The position numbers and the translations under genes were made by a program. Below are positions 1-7,711 of a DNA stretch of 64,000 nt, one piece after another (the first letter of the stretch is position 1; every line of letters begins with the position of its first letter). The DNA comes from an uncultured Nitrospirales bacterium (GTDB taxonomy: Bacteria; Nitrospirota; Nitrospiria; Nitrospirales; UBA8639). Below the pieces are notes generated by a model. The model saw nothing but the letters and a program-made list of their open reading frames with translations, was not told where the DNA came from and did no database searches. The DNA lies in NCBI GenBank assembly GCA_951812745.1, contig OX638327.1:2195501-2259500 (forward strand). Direction: 5' to 3'.

Positions 1-1
1 C

Positions 2-52
2 GAAAGTCCTCTGAGGGAGGAGGATCTCAACCCGGCCCCGGTCATCGGTTGA
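2..52 (+). CDS. possible C-terminal end of an upstream gene (partial)
   Basis: A frame is open from the window edge to a TGA at 50-52 and would encode a short tail ending in EEDLNPAPVIG. It could be the end of another gene of the peptide cluster lying upstream. Only 16 codons are visible, so this is a weak suggestion. Positions 53-279 show no convincing gene and probably hold the leader region of the next gene. Confidence 0.18.
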   Translation, partial: ESPLREEDLNPAPVIG

Positions 53-279
53 GAGACCGCCGTGATTCGGATATCTTTGGCGGGATGGGAGAGAGGGCTA
101 TTCGCTGACGTCGGGTCTGGAGGCTGGAGGATGTTGCTTCATACCGGAGAAAGAGGATTCGATGACGCATCGGTCCGCCCCCCGTGCCATGGGTCCGGGC
201 GCAAGTTGGCGCATGGCGCCTGCAACGGCCTTGCCGCCATGCGATCCCTCGTAGCGGGCAACCCCGGGTATTCGCCGCC

Positions 280-1407
280 ATGAGCATTCGGGAAGACTGG
301 GCCACGACTGAGGAACGACTTCTTCGCGAGGCAAGCTCCATGCGAGAACTGCTGGAGCAGATCAGGCCATACATTTCCTCTCTCCTCATTGACGGCCGGG
401 AATGGGAGCGGCTGTTGGAGCGTGCCGGTGAGTCGCCCGTCACGATGGCGGCTTTCCCTTTCGGGTTCGAGATTCCACTGCACGACCCCCGGCCGAAAGC
501 GGATTTCGGCGTCTCGCTGGTCGGCGAGAGCCGGACGGCGGCCTTTTTCCAGGAAAGGAATCATTCCGGAGACGCCGATCCGATTGCGGCGGGTCTCGCT
601 TGGTTGTTGGATGAGACCGATCGAGAGGACTCTCTGCTTCGTCGCGTAATCGGCAGAAAGATGTTGCTTGAATACGACGTCGATCTGGAGCCCCAAGGTA
701 CGCGGCAGGCTCCCGGGATCTTCCTCTACCCCATTGAAGACGCGCTGGTCGGCGATGGCCGGCGGTTTCAGGATCTCGGTGCCGTGTATGACGCGCTTGT
801 TTCCGTCAGTGGCTGGAGCCCGGACGTTGTCGAACGCGAGCAGCTCGAGCAGGTGTACCGGACGTTAACGCCGGATACGTGCGTTAAGGCTATCGGCACC
901 TTCCCGTCACGGGAAAGGCTGGTACGGATTGCGGTCACGGGCTTTAGGAAAGCACACGACGTCGTGGCGTTCCTCGAGCGCGCAGGCTGGCCGGGACAGC
1001 GTTCGGTCGTCGACGACACCGTGTCGTTTTTTGAGAAGCGCGATGCCTTTGCCTACCTGGGCGTTCACTTCGACATTCGCGCGAGCGGCGTGGGACCGTC
1101 GATGGGACTGAGTTTCTTCGCCCAGGAACAGGAATGGCTGAAAGACATACGGCATTGGACCGCCCTTATTGACGGGTTACGTGAGCATGGATGCGCCCTT
1201 TCGGAGAAACTGTCGGAACTGGCCAACTGGTCGACGGGATCGACAACGCTGTTCGGGAAATCCGGCCCGTTCATGCTGGTGCGGGGCATTCACCACGTCA
1301 AACTTGTGATTGCCGAGGGTCAGGTTGAGCAGGCCAAGGCGTATGTTTTCTTTTTGATGATGTGCGTGCGGCCGAAGGGTGGAACTGCCGCGAGGCAGAC
1401 AGCCTGA
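280..1407 (+). CDS. protein of unknown function in NHLP peptide cluster (paralogue A)
   Basis: A 375-residue protein with no predicted signal peptide or membrane segment. I do not recognise a named family. It is clearly homologous over its full length to the protein at 2758-3900: shared blocks include LLREA near residue 14, AAFP near 57, LLEYD near 133, YPI near 153 and a C-terminal block with LFGKSGPF, then HHVKLVI and AKAYVFF. The ATG at 280 is chosen because it aligns exactly with the paralogue's start (MSxxxxW); a longer frame from 184 has no matching sequence. No strong ribosome-binding site is seen. The gene is followed after 60 bp by an MpaB-type oxygenase and then the paralogue, so the three are probably one transcript. 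Role in modifying or recognising the precursor peptide is inference from context. I have a vague memory of similar C-terminal blocks in uncharacterised bacterial proteins, which I could not verify. Confidence 0.8.
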   Translation: MSIREDWATTEERLLREASSMRELLEQIRPYISSLLIDGREWERLLERAGESPVTMAAFPFGFEIPLHDPRPKADFGVSLVGESRTAAFFQERNHSGDADPIAAGLAWLLDETDREDSLLRRVIGRKMLLEYDVDLEPQGTRQAPGIFLYPIEDALVGDGRRFQDLGAVYDALVSVSGWSPDVVEREQLEQVYRTLTPDTCVKAIGTFPSRERLVRIAVTGFRKAHDVVAFLERAGWPGQRSVVDDTVSFFEKRDAFAYLGVHFDIRASGVGPSMGLSFFAQEQEWLKDIRHWTALIDGLREHGCALSEKLSELANWSTGSTTLFGKSGPFMLVRGIHHVKLVIAEGQVEQAKAYVFFLMMCVRPKGGTAARQTA

Positions 1408-1467
1408 CAACCGCCGGAGAGTGCACCCTTCCATGGAGGGAGCGAACCCTGCCGTAAAGGTCCGGTT

Positions 1468-2733
1468 GTGGAGGAAGATCTCAACGCTTCCGGGAATACC
1501 GAAATCATGAACGTCTCGGTTTCAGGCAAGCAGGACGTTGGCACGCGGGAAAGCAAGATCCCTTCGGCGTATCAGGCCGGATACGAGAAGGCGGCTGCGC
1601 TCAATCCGGATCTTGCCGCGAAATATGTCGCACTCACGGTTGTCGACGATCCGGTCACCGATGCCGTCATCGAGGCGTTGGCAGCGTTCGATCACCGGGA
1701 AAGCCAGCGATTCATCAATGCCGGCATGGAGCAAGACGCGAAGGTCCTCGTGGAGGCGCCGCGGCCGTTGCGCGATTTCTTCGAAGAGGTCGGGAGCCCA
1801 CCGGCCTGGTTCGATCACGACGCGGTTCTTCCGGGCCGTCACGCGTTCCAACAGCATCTGGACCTGTTCATCCCCGCGTTCGTCGTCGTTACCTTGCGAA
1901 ACTTCACCAGTTTGATGAGCAAGGTGTTCTTAATGACGGGACAGGTCACGACCCAGGAGGGCGTGCGACGAATCCGGCAGAACTTCCGGTATTTGGTCGA
2001 GATGATCATGCTCCCGAACGCCCTTGATCGTCAGGGAGAAAGCTGGAAGTTGACCGTTCGCCTCCGGCTGATGCACGCGGAGATCCGGCGGCGGCTTCGG
2101 ACCTCGGGTCAATGGGACGAGGCAGTCTATGGTGCCCCGATCAGCGCCGCGAACATGGCGCTCGCGTCGGCCAACTTCTCCGCGTCGCTGATCCGGGATG
2201 CGGAGCGACTCGGGGCGAATCTGAACACCGATGCGCGGGCCGGCATCATGCAGATCTGGCGCTATGCCTCGTGGCTGATCGGGACGCCCGAGGCCCTGCT
2301 GTTCGACGGCGACGAGGCCGAAACCACCGACTTTTCCCGGATCGCGCACCTCTGCGAACCGCCGCCCAACCAAGAATCGGTGATGACCTCGAACGCGGTG
2401 ATCTGGCTCTTGCCCGAAGTCGCCAAGTTGACCGACCGGGCCGCCAAACGGTCCATGGTGGAACACGGGTATCGGGTCTCCCGGGCACTTCTCGGCGACG
2501 AGCTTGCCGATCAACTGAAATTTCCCCAACAACGAACTGCGGGGCTGTTGCCGTGGTTACGATGCAAGCGCCGGCTCTCGAGGGCCTTCGGCGGGCTGGC
2601 TCCACGCATGGTCGGGAAGTGGCGAGCGGACCCATTCGCGCTGCTGCTCGACGCTGCGATGATCGACACCCTCCGCTGCCAGTTGCCCGGTTCGTTGGAG
2701 ACGGCGAGAGTGAGTCTCTCGAAGGGCGAGTGA
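1468..2733 (+). CDS. MpaB/Lcp-type (DUF2236) oxygenase family protein
   Basis: A 421-residue soluble protein resembling the DUF2236 family (MpaB of mycophenolic acid synthesis, latex-clearing protein Lcp). The hallmark block RLRLMHAEIRRRL lies around residues 198-210, and its histidine (His203 counted from the GTG) corresponds to the conserved histidine that ligates heme b in Lcp-type enzymes. Other family-like features are the FLMTGQ segment near 152 and the W-D-x-x-x-YGAPIS block near 216. Known members are heme- and oxygen-dependent oxidases or oxygenases; the substrate here is unknown. The GTG at 1468 follows an AAAGG site; an ATG at 1507 is a possible alternative start. Its place between two paralogous unknown genes, next to an NHLP precursor and exporter, suggests oxidative tailoring of a peptide or of a co-produced small molecule; that is inference. 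Confidence 0.82.
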   Translation: MEEDLNASGNTEIMNVSVSGKQDVGTRESKIPSAYQAGYEKAAALNPDLAAKYVALTVVDDPVTDAVIEALAAFDHRESQRFINAGMEQDAKVLVEAPRPLRDFFEEVGSPPAWFDHDAVLPGRHAFQQHLDLFIPAFVVVTLRNFTSLMSKVFLMTGQVTTQEGVRRIRQNFRYLVEMIMLPNALDRQGESWKLTVRLRLMHAEIRRRLRTSGQWDEAVYGAPISAANMALASANFSASLIRDAERLGANLNTDARAGIMQIWRYASWLIGTPEALLFDGDEAETTDFSRIAHLCEPPPNQESVMTSNAVIWLLPEVAKLTDRAAKRSMVEHGYRVSRALLGDELADQLKFPQQRTAGLLPWLRCKRRLSRAFGGLAPRMVGKWRADPFALLLDAAMIDTLRCQLPGSLETARVSLSKGE

Positions 2734-2757
2734 TCTGAAACCGGCAATCGGCCAGCC

Positions 2758-3900
2758 ATGAGCTTTGAAGACGAATGGGTCATCAATGAGGAATGCCTTC
2801 TCCGCGAGGCCGGTTCCCTGGGAGAGCTCTTTGAACAGATCCAGGGACTCTTTTCGCCGTTGCTGATCCCCGGTCGGGTATGGGAGGGGCTGGTGGAGCG
2901 TGCCGGTGAATTGCCTCCAACGCTGGCGGCCTTCCCGCTCTGGCTGGGATTTCCACTCGATGAACGTCAAGTGGGAGCGGAACTCTGCGTCTCTCTGTTG
3001 GGTGGGACCCGGTCGGCAGCGTTTTTCCAGAACGGGGGGCGGGCCGAGGACGCGGACCTATCGACGTCGAGTATCGCGTTTCTGCTGGGGGAAACCGGGC
3101 TGGAGGAATCTCCGCTTCGACGCGTGGTGGGTGACAGGGTGTTGCTCGAATACCACATCGACCCGGCGAAACCCCAAGGACCCCAAGACCCGGGAATATT
3201 GCTGTACCCCATTCGACCGACGCTGGCCGGTGACCACGCCGACGGGCGGCTTCAGGATCTCGGGGTGGCACTCGACGCGATGACCTCCGCCGTGGGCTGG
3301 GAACCGGATGCCGCTGAACGCCGGCAGGTCGAGCGGGCGTACTTGGCGCTGAAGCCGGATACGCGCATTGGATGTATCGGGGCTTTTCCGTCGAGAGGAA
3401 GGGCGCTTCGGCTCATAATGCTGGGATTCGTCAAGGCATGCGACGTCATGGAGTTTCTGGTACGCGCCGGTTGGCTTGGACGGCGATCGGCGATCGCTTC
3501 TGTCCTGGCGCGCCTCGAGGAACGCGGCGCCTTCGCCCGGATGCAACTCGGAGTCCGGTTCGACGTCAGCGCTGCGGGCCTGGGGTCAACGCTCGAGCTG
3601 CAGGTCTTTTCGGCGAATACGATTTACGACCATACGGGATGGTTCAAGGATAAGGGGTGTTGGACGGAACTCATCGAAGGCCTGCGTGAGGAACGTCTTG
3701 CCGTTCCCGAGAAGCTGCCGGAACTGGCCAAATGGTCGTCCGGAGCGAAAACGCTGTTCGGCCGGTCGGGCCCGTTCCTGCTCCTCCAGCGCATTCACCA
3801 TTTCGCGATCGTGCTGACCGGAGACGGCGTCGAGCAGGTCAATGCCCATGTGTTCCTTCTGATGTCCCGCTGGCCGTCCCGCGGAAATCGTTCCGGGTAG
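2758..3900 (+). CDS. protein of unknown function in NHLP peptide cluster (paralogue B)
   Basis: A 380-residue protein homologous along its entire length to the product at 280-1407, roughly half of residues matching by eye. Shared elements: LLREA near residue 14, AAFP near 57, the SLLGGTRSAAFF / SLVGESRTAAFF segment near 77, LLEYHID near 134, YPI near 155, and a C-terminal half with a beta-rich pattern (LGVRFDVSAAGLG) followed by LFGRSGPF, HHFAIVL and VNAHVFLLM. No transmembrane segment, signal peptide or metal-binding cysteine cluster is visible. The start lies 24 bp after the oxygenase stop, consistent with one operon. Two diverged copies around one oxygenase suggest either a heteromeric complex or two related reactions. 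It converges on the methyltransferase gene at a GC-rich hairpin. Confidence 0.8.
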   Translation: MSFEDEWVINEECLLREAGSLGELFEQIQGLFSPLLIPGRVWEGLVERAGELPPTLAAFPLWLGFPLDERQVGAELCVSLLGGTRSAAFFQNGGRAEDADLSTSSIAFLLGETGLEESPLRRVVGDRVLLEYHIDPAKPQGPQDPGILLYPIRPTLAGDHADGRLQDLGVALDAMTSAVGWEPDAAERRQVERAYLALKPDTRIGCIGAFPSRGRALRLIMLGFVKACDVMEFLVRAGWLGRRSAIASVLARLEERGAFARMQLGVRFDVSAAGLGSTLELQVFSANTIYDHTGWFKDKGCWTELIEGLREERLAVPEKLPELAKWSSGAKTLFGRSGPFLLLQRIHHFAIVLTGDGVEQVNAHVFLLMSRWPSRGNRSG

Positions 3901-3902
3901 CC

Positions 3903-3921
3903 GCGCGGCCCGCGGCCGCGC
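3903..3921. terminator. GC-rich hairpin between convergent genes
   Basis: A perfect inverted repeat, GCGCGGCC, three-base loop, GGCCGCGC, lies in the 33-bp gap between the stop codons of two convergent genes (3900 and 3934). No T tract follows on either strand, so it is not a canonical intrinsic terminator, but its position fits a bidirectional stop or transcript-stabilising hairpin. Confidence 0.5.
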
Positions 3922-3933
3922 TTGCAACGAACA

Positions 3934-4800
3934 CTATCCCGGCTTCGTCCCCGATATCAGGCGGTAGGTGAACACGCCTTCCCGTAACAACTGATCGAAA
4001 TCAACCGTAGACTGCATGAACTCATGCAGGGACAACTCTTCCGGCTTCTTGGGCGGCGGTGTCAGAAACACCACCAGCTTCCACCATTTGCTGCGCCTTC
4101 CGGTTTCCGGTAGCACCTCGTCGTCGAGGTTCCGCTCCCACAACATTTCGAACCCCGCCTGCTCAAGCAGGGCCAGTACTTCGCGCAATTCGGCCCACGG
4201 CGGTATCCGGTACCCTCGCTGCACGTTGACGAGGATCGCTTGCTGGGCCTTGGACATTGGTTTTCCGCTGAGCACCGGGTCCGCCATCCGCCAATGGCCG
4301 GTCGGCTTGAGCACTCTGTTCACGCCTTGCAGATAGGCAAGTTTGTCCGGCGCATAACAGAATGACTCGTGATTGATGACAATGTCGAAAGAAGCGTCGG
4401 GGAAAGGCATGTCCATGAAATCGCCATGTCGAAATTCGACCAAGTGGTCTACGCCGTGCCGTGCGGCGAACTCCGTCGCCACGGCGATATGGGTTTCACA
4501 GTTGGTCAAACCGGTGATATGCACGCCGTATTCCTTCGCCAGCGTGACTGCGGGCCCGCCAAGGCCGCAACCGGCGTCCAGAACCTGCTTTCCCGGGCCA
4601 AGGCCGCATCCCTCGACTAAGACATGTATAGACCGCATCTGCGCGTCTTCTTCGGTCTCGATAACGGTTCCTCCCCCCCAAAGCCCGAGATGAATCGTCC
4701 GCAAATCGCCGGTGATCTTTATCAGCCAGTCCGTCAAGTCGGCGTAATATGTGGCGACCGAGGTGTCCCTTCCCGGTCCGCTGTCATGCTCGCGTTTCAT
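3934..4800 (-). CDS. class I SAM-dependent methyltransferase
   Basis: A 288-residue Rossmann-fold methyltransferase. The SAM-binding motif I is VLDAGCGLGGPA near residues 93-104, with acidic motif II and the block GDFMDMPFPDASFD near 144-157. The pattern resembles the UbiE / sterol C-methyltransferase / tocopherol methyltransferase group, which methylates carbons or nitrogens of hydrophobic or small substrates. The gene overlaps the stop of the upstream RND permease by an ATGA junction (4797-4800), which indicates translational coupling. It is the last gene of the operon that follows the NHLP precursor, so it may methylate the peptide product or a co-exported lipid. The exact substrate cannot be read from the sequence. 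Confidence 0.85.
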   Translation of the reverse strand: MKREHDSGPGRDTSVATYYADLTDWLIKITGDLRTIHLGLWGGGTVIETEEDAQMRSIHVLVEGCGLGPGKQVLDAGCGLGGPAVTLAKEYGVHITGLTNCETHIAVATEFAARHGVDHLVEFRHGDFMDMPFPDASFDIVINHESFCYAPDKLAYLQGVNRVLKPTGHWRMADPVLSGKPMSKAQQAILVNVQRGYRIPPWAELREVLALLEQAGFEMLWERNLDDEVLPETGRRSKWWKLVVFLTPPPKKPEELSLHEFMQSTVDFDQLLREGVFTYRLISGTKPG

Positions 4801-7130
4801 GGCGATCCCTCCCGGGGCCGATCCACCGCCATCAACAGAGGCGGAAGAAACACAAAATCGCAGACCAGGGCGAAGGCGATGATCACCGCGGTAAGTTGCC
4901 CCATCTGCGCGGTGGGAAAGAAATCGGACAGACCCAGGACCAGAAAGCCCGACACCAGTATGGCCGTGGTCGTGAACAACGCCTGTCCGACTTCCTGAAA
5001 CGCGTGGCGCACCGCGTCGTCGGGCGTGCAGCCGTGCTCACGCCGCGCGTGACGGTACTTGCTGAGAAAATGCACGGTGTCATCCACGACGATTCCGATC
5101 GTCATGGCCATGACGACCGACAGGACGAGTCCGACTTCTCCCACCGCCAGCCCCCAGATGCCAAACCCCATCACGCCGGGGACGAAATTGGGCACGAGGC
5201 TCACGAAGCCGATCAGGAACGAACGAAGAGCAACAATGAGAATGACGGAAATGCCGAGGAACGCGATGATGGTTCCGAGCAGCATGGCCCGGATGTTGCG
5301 CTGCCCGATATGCGCGAACATCAGCGAGGCCCCCGAACCTTCAGCCCGGATGACGTGCGTTGTGTTGCCGTCCAGCCACGCCTCCGCGCGCGCGTTCAAT
5401 TCCAGTACCTCGCGCGTGGAGAGCGTCTTGGCCGTTACCGTCATGCGCGTTGCCGACTTCGAGACGTCGATCTGGTTGTTGAGATCGAGGCCGAAAGGAA
5501 GCGAGAGTTCGTAGAGGAGCAGGTATTGCGAGGCGAGCTCTCGGCTGGCAGGAAGCCGGTAGGCAGCCGGGTCGTCGCCGTGCAAGTTCATGTTGAGCTC
5601 ACGAAAGGTGTCGCTGATGACCCTGACGTGCCGGGTTTCCGGCTGGGCCCGGTACCAATCGGCAAAGGCCGACACGTCCGCGAGGAAGGCGGGTTCGGCG
5701 ATTCCGCCAGGCCCGGAAGAGACAAGGGAATATTCGAGTATGGTGTTTCCACTCAGGTTTTCGTCCAGGAAGTCCATGTCCTGGCGCAGCTCGACGCTCT
5801 CATCAAAGAAATGCGACAAGACGTCGTTTAACTCGTTGCGCGGGACGGCCGTCAGGAGCGTCAGGGCAACTACTACCGACCCCCACAGCAAAACCGTCCG
5901 GTGGCGCACCACGAATTCCGCAATGGCCGCCATCGTCGGGTCGTTGTGTTGTCCGGCCACCGGCGCGCGTACGGGGAGAAGCGCGAGCAGCGCCGGCAGG
6001 AACGTGACCGAGAGCACGAACGACACGCCCACACCGAACGCAACGAGCGTTCCGAGGTGACGGTACGGAGGGACTTCTGAGAAATTCATGGCCAGGAACC
6101 CGAGTGTCGTGGTCAGGCTCGCAAGAAAAATCGGATGCAGGTTGATCCTGAGGGATTCCATGATCGCCGTGGTTTTCGAATCTCCAGCCCGCAGGCGCTG
6201 TTGTAGAGTAATCAGCAGATGCACGCAGTTGGCCACGGCAATTGTCAGGACGATGATCGGGGTTGCTGCCGTGCTGGTTGTGAGGGGCAAACCGGCCCAG
6301 CCGCCCAGTCCCATCGTCGCGAAAACCGAGAAGACGATGACGAGGCCTGTCGCCGCGACGCTGGCGAGCCCTCGGGTCAGGACACCGAGGATCAGCGCCA
6401 TGATCGCCAGGCTCGCGGGTAGGACGGTCCTCGTGGTGGCCGCCGTCGCTTCCGAAAAGGCATGGTTCAGAATCACCGTCCCGACCAAACGGAGATCGAC
6501 GCCCGGAAACCGCTCTTCCGCCTCGGCAGCAAGCCCACGCGCGAATTCGGCAACCTCGGAAATCCTGACCGCATCGTCTTCCTCGGGTAGCTTCACGGTG
6601 ATGTTGACGGCACTCACACTGCCGTCCCTGGCCACGAGGTTACCCGCAAGCCGCTGGTCGGCCAGGGCCGTTGCGCGTATCCGGGCGCGTTCCTTCGCGT
6701 CGCCAAGTTTTGCCGGGTCCACAAGGTCGAGCACGGACAGGTCGTCGCCGTCCGCCTTCGTGTGCTGGAAGTTCGCGATTGAATCGACCCGCGTCGAGTA
6801 CGGTGTCTGCCATGCGCGATCGGTCAGCCAGATCGCAGCCGCGAGGGCCTGTTCCGACGTGACGTCGCGATCTTCCGGAACGATCATGAAGAGGATGTTA
6901 TCACTCTTCTCGTAGGTATTTTCCAGTGATTGAAACGCGAGGAGCTGAGGATTATCCTCGCTGAAGAACATCCGGTAGTTTGTAGAGGACTTGAGGAACA
7001 GGATGCCGCCGGCAGACACGGCGATCAGGATGAGCGTCACTGCGATGATCGGCCAGCGCGCCGCAACCACCCACTCCGCGAATCGTGTTTCGAAATGTCG
7101 CAACGCGATCATGGACCTTTGAGCCATCAT
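4797..7130 (-). CDS. RND superfamily (MMPL/HAE3-type) permease
   Basis: A 777-residue inner-membrane protein with two tandem halves: an N-terminal membrane helix (residues about 20-45), a large periplasmic loop, and a cluster of about five helices from residue 235 onward, then the same plan repeated. The last helix block contains GIVVDDTVHFLSKYR, the RND motif with paired acidic residues in helix 10; the first half has the matching TIAVANCVHLL without such residues. HAE3/MMPL permeases use proton motive force to move lipids or hydrophobic molecules. The gene lies between the NHLP precursor and the methyltransferase on the same strand. It could export the final product or a lipid; it is not a usual part of NHLM systems. 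No adaptor protein or outer-membrane TolC partner is encoded next to it. Confidence 0.88.
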   Translation of the reverse strand: MMAQRSMIALRHFETRFAEWVVAARWPIIAVTLILIAVSAGGILFLKSSTNYRMFFSEDNPQLLAFQSLENTYEKSDNILFMIVPEDRDVTSEQALAAAIWLTDRAWQTPYSTRVDSIANFQHTKADGDDLSVLDLVDPAKLGDAKERARIRATALADQRLAGNLVARDGSVSAVNITVKLPEEDDAVRISEVAEFARGLAAEAEERFPGVDLRLVGTVILNHAFSEATAATTRTVLPASLAIMALILGVLTRGLASVAATGLVIVFSVFATMGLGGWAGLPLTTSTAATPIIVLTIAVANCVHLLITLQQRLRAGDSKTTAIMESLRINLHPIFLASLTTTLGFLAMNFSEVPPYRHLGTLVAFGVGVSFVLSVTFLPALLALLPVRAPVAGQHNDPTMAAIAEFVVRHRTVLLWGSVVVALTLLTAVPRNELNDVLSHFFDESVELRQDMDFLDENLSGNTILEYSLVSSGPGGIAEPAFLADVSAFADWYRAQPETRHVRVISDTFRELNMNLHGDDPAAYRLPASRELASQYLLLYELSLPFGLDLNNQIDVSKSATRMTVTAKTLSTREVLELNARAEAWLDGNTTHVIRAEGSGASLMFAHIGQRNIRAMLLGTIIAFLGISVILIVALRSFLIGFVSLVPNFVPGVMGFGIWGLAVGEVGLVLSVVMAMTIGIVVDDTVHFLSKYRHARREHGCTPDDAVRHAFQEVGQALFTTTAILVSGFLVLGLSDFFPTAQMGQLTAVIIAFALVCDFVFLPPLLMAVDRPREGSP

Positions 7131-7161
7131 TCAATCCAGAATGCGCGAAACCCAAAAGTGA

Positions 7162-7193
7162 AGCGCCCCAGACTTTATAAAGCCTGGGGCGCT
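7162..7193 (-). terminator. strong hairpin downstream of the precursor gene (terminator or attenuator)
   Basis: A perfect 10-bp stem, AGCGCCCCAG / CTGGGGCGCT, with a 12-base A/T-rich loop lies between the precursor stop (7304) and the permease start (7130). On the minus strand it is followed by TTCACTTTT, only a partial T tract. Partial termination or 3'-end stabilisation would let the precursor mRNA exceed that of the permease and methyltransferase, an arrangement common in peptide clusters; that effect is inferred. Confidence 0.6.
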
Positions 7194-7303
7194 AAGGGGG
7201 AAAGCAGAAACATCAGGTGGTGACTCTTGAAAAAACGTTATTCTCGGCTCGCGCCAAAGAGGCACCCCTCGAACCTGCTCACATCAAGTCCGGTGAGATT
7301 TGT

Positions 7304-7549
7304 TCAGCAGCAGCAACGACCGGCTGCGATCGCTTCGAGTTGTTCCTCTTCCATTTCGCCGGGCGGTATTGACAGATGGATCGTGTTCTTGTCGCTCTCA
7401 TGCACCACGATTTCGATATTGTCCGGAACTGTGATACCGAATTCGTGCTGTACAACGCCTTTGGGGTCGTCCATGAGCTGTTTCCGGAAGCTCAAATCCA
7501 TGGCCGCCTTTTCCGTGAGATTGCTCCGCATTTCTTCTGCAGATTTCAT
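7304..7549 (-). CDS. NHLP-family RiPP precursor peptide with RCCC C-terminus
   Basis: An 81-residue peptide with the typical nitrile-hydratase-alpha-like leader (NHLP, TIGR03793 type): an N-terminal helix-forming part, FRKQLMDDPKGVVQHEFGI near residues 21-39, VPDNIEIVVHES, a proline-glycine turn, and the terminal helix EEEQLEAIAAG. Leaders of this family are normally cut after a small double-residue motif such as GG, GA or AG; here this would be after AAG, leaving just Arg-Cys-Cys-Cys. It is preceded by a textbook ribosome-binding site (AAGGAGGG) and by an AT-rich promoter region. NHLM transport genes lie immediately upstream on the same strand. The extreme shortness of the predicted core is unusual. 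The cysteines could be oxidised, cross-linked, metal-binding or extended, or the peptide could serve as a carrier. Confidence 0.92.
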   Translation of the reverse strand: MKSAEEMRSNLTEKAAMDLSFRKQLMDDPKGVVQHEFGITVPDNIEIVVHESDKNTIHLSIPPGEMEEEQLEAIAAGRCCC

Positions 7550-7613
7550 GGTTTTCCCTCCTTGTTTATATTAAGAGAGGTGTGGATGATTTCTCTATGT
7601 GGATAGCTACTCT

Positions 7614-7643
7614 ATTATATTAATAGTTTATCTTATATTGCAA
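7614..7643 (-). promoter_or_regulatory. sigma70-type promoter for the NHLP precursor
   Basis: Reading the minus strand, a TTGCAA -35 box (7638-7643) is followed after 18 bases by a perfect TATAAT -10 box (7614-7619). Transcription would start near 7607, giving a leader of nearly 60 bases before the ATG at 7549. The whole 7550-7711 gap is far more AT-rich than the flanking genes and contains runs of A and T that may form an UP-like element or the end of the NHLM transcript. The precursor is therefore probably transcribed separately from the exporter genes. Confidence 0.65.
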
Positions 7644-7711
7644 GAGGCCTGTACGGGCTTTAAGATTTTTAAGTATTTTTAAAAATTTTTATTCAATATG
7701 CTGGCCACCGG

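Noticed and set aside
16-1500. Similarity of GAGGAGGATCTCAACCC at the window start to GTGGAGGAAGATCTCAACGC at the oxygenase start
   Set aside because: Too short to claim a duplicated gene; may be chance or a shared leader. It would need the upstream sequence.
4749-5831. Plus-strand ORF of 360 codons opposite the RND permease
   Set aside because: Lies fully antisense to a gene with clear RND motifs and has no family signature.
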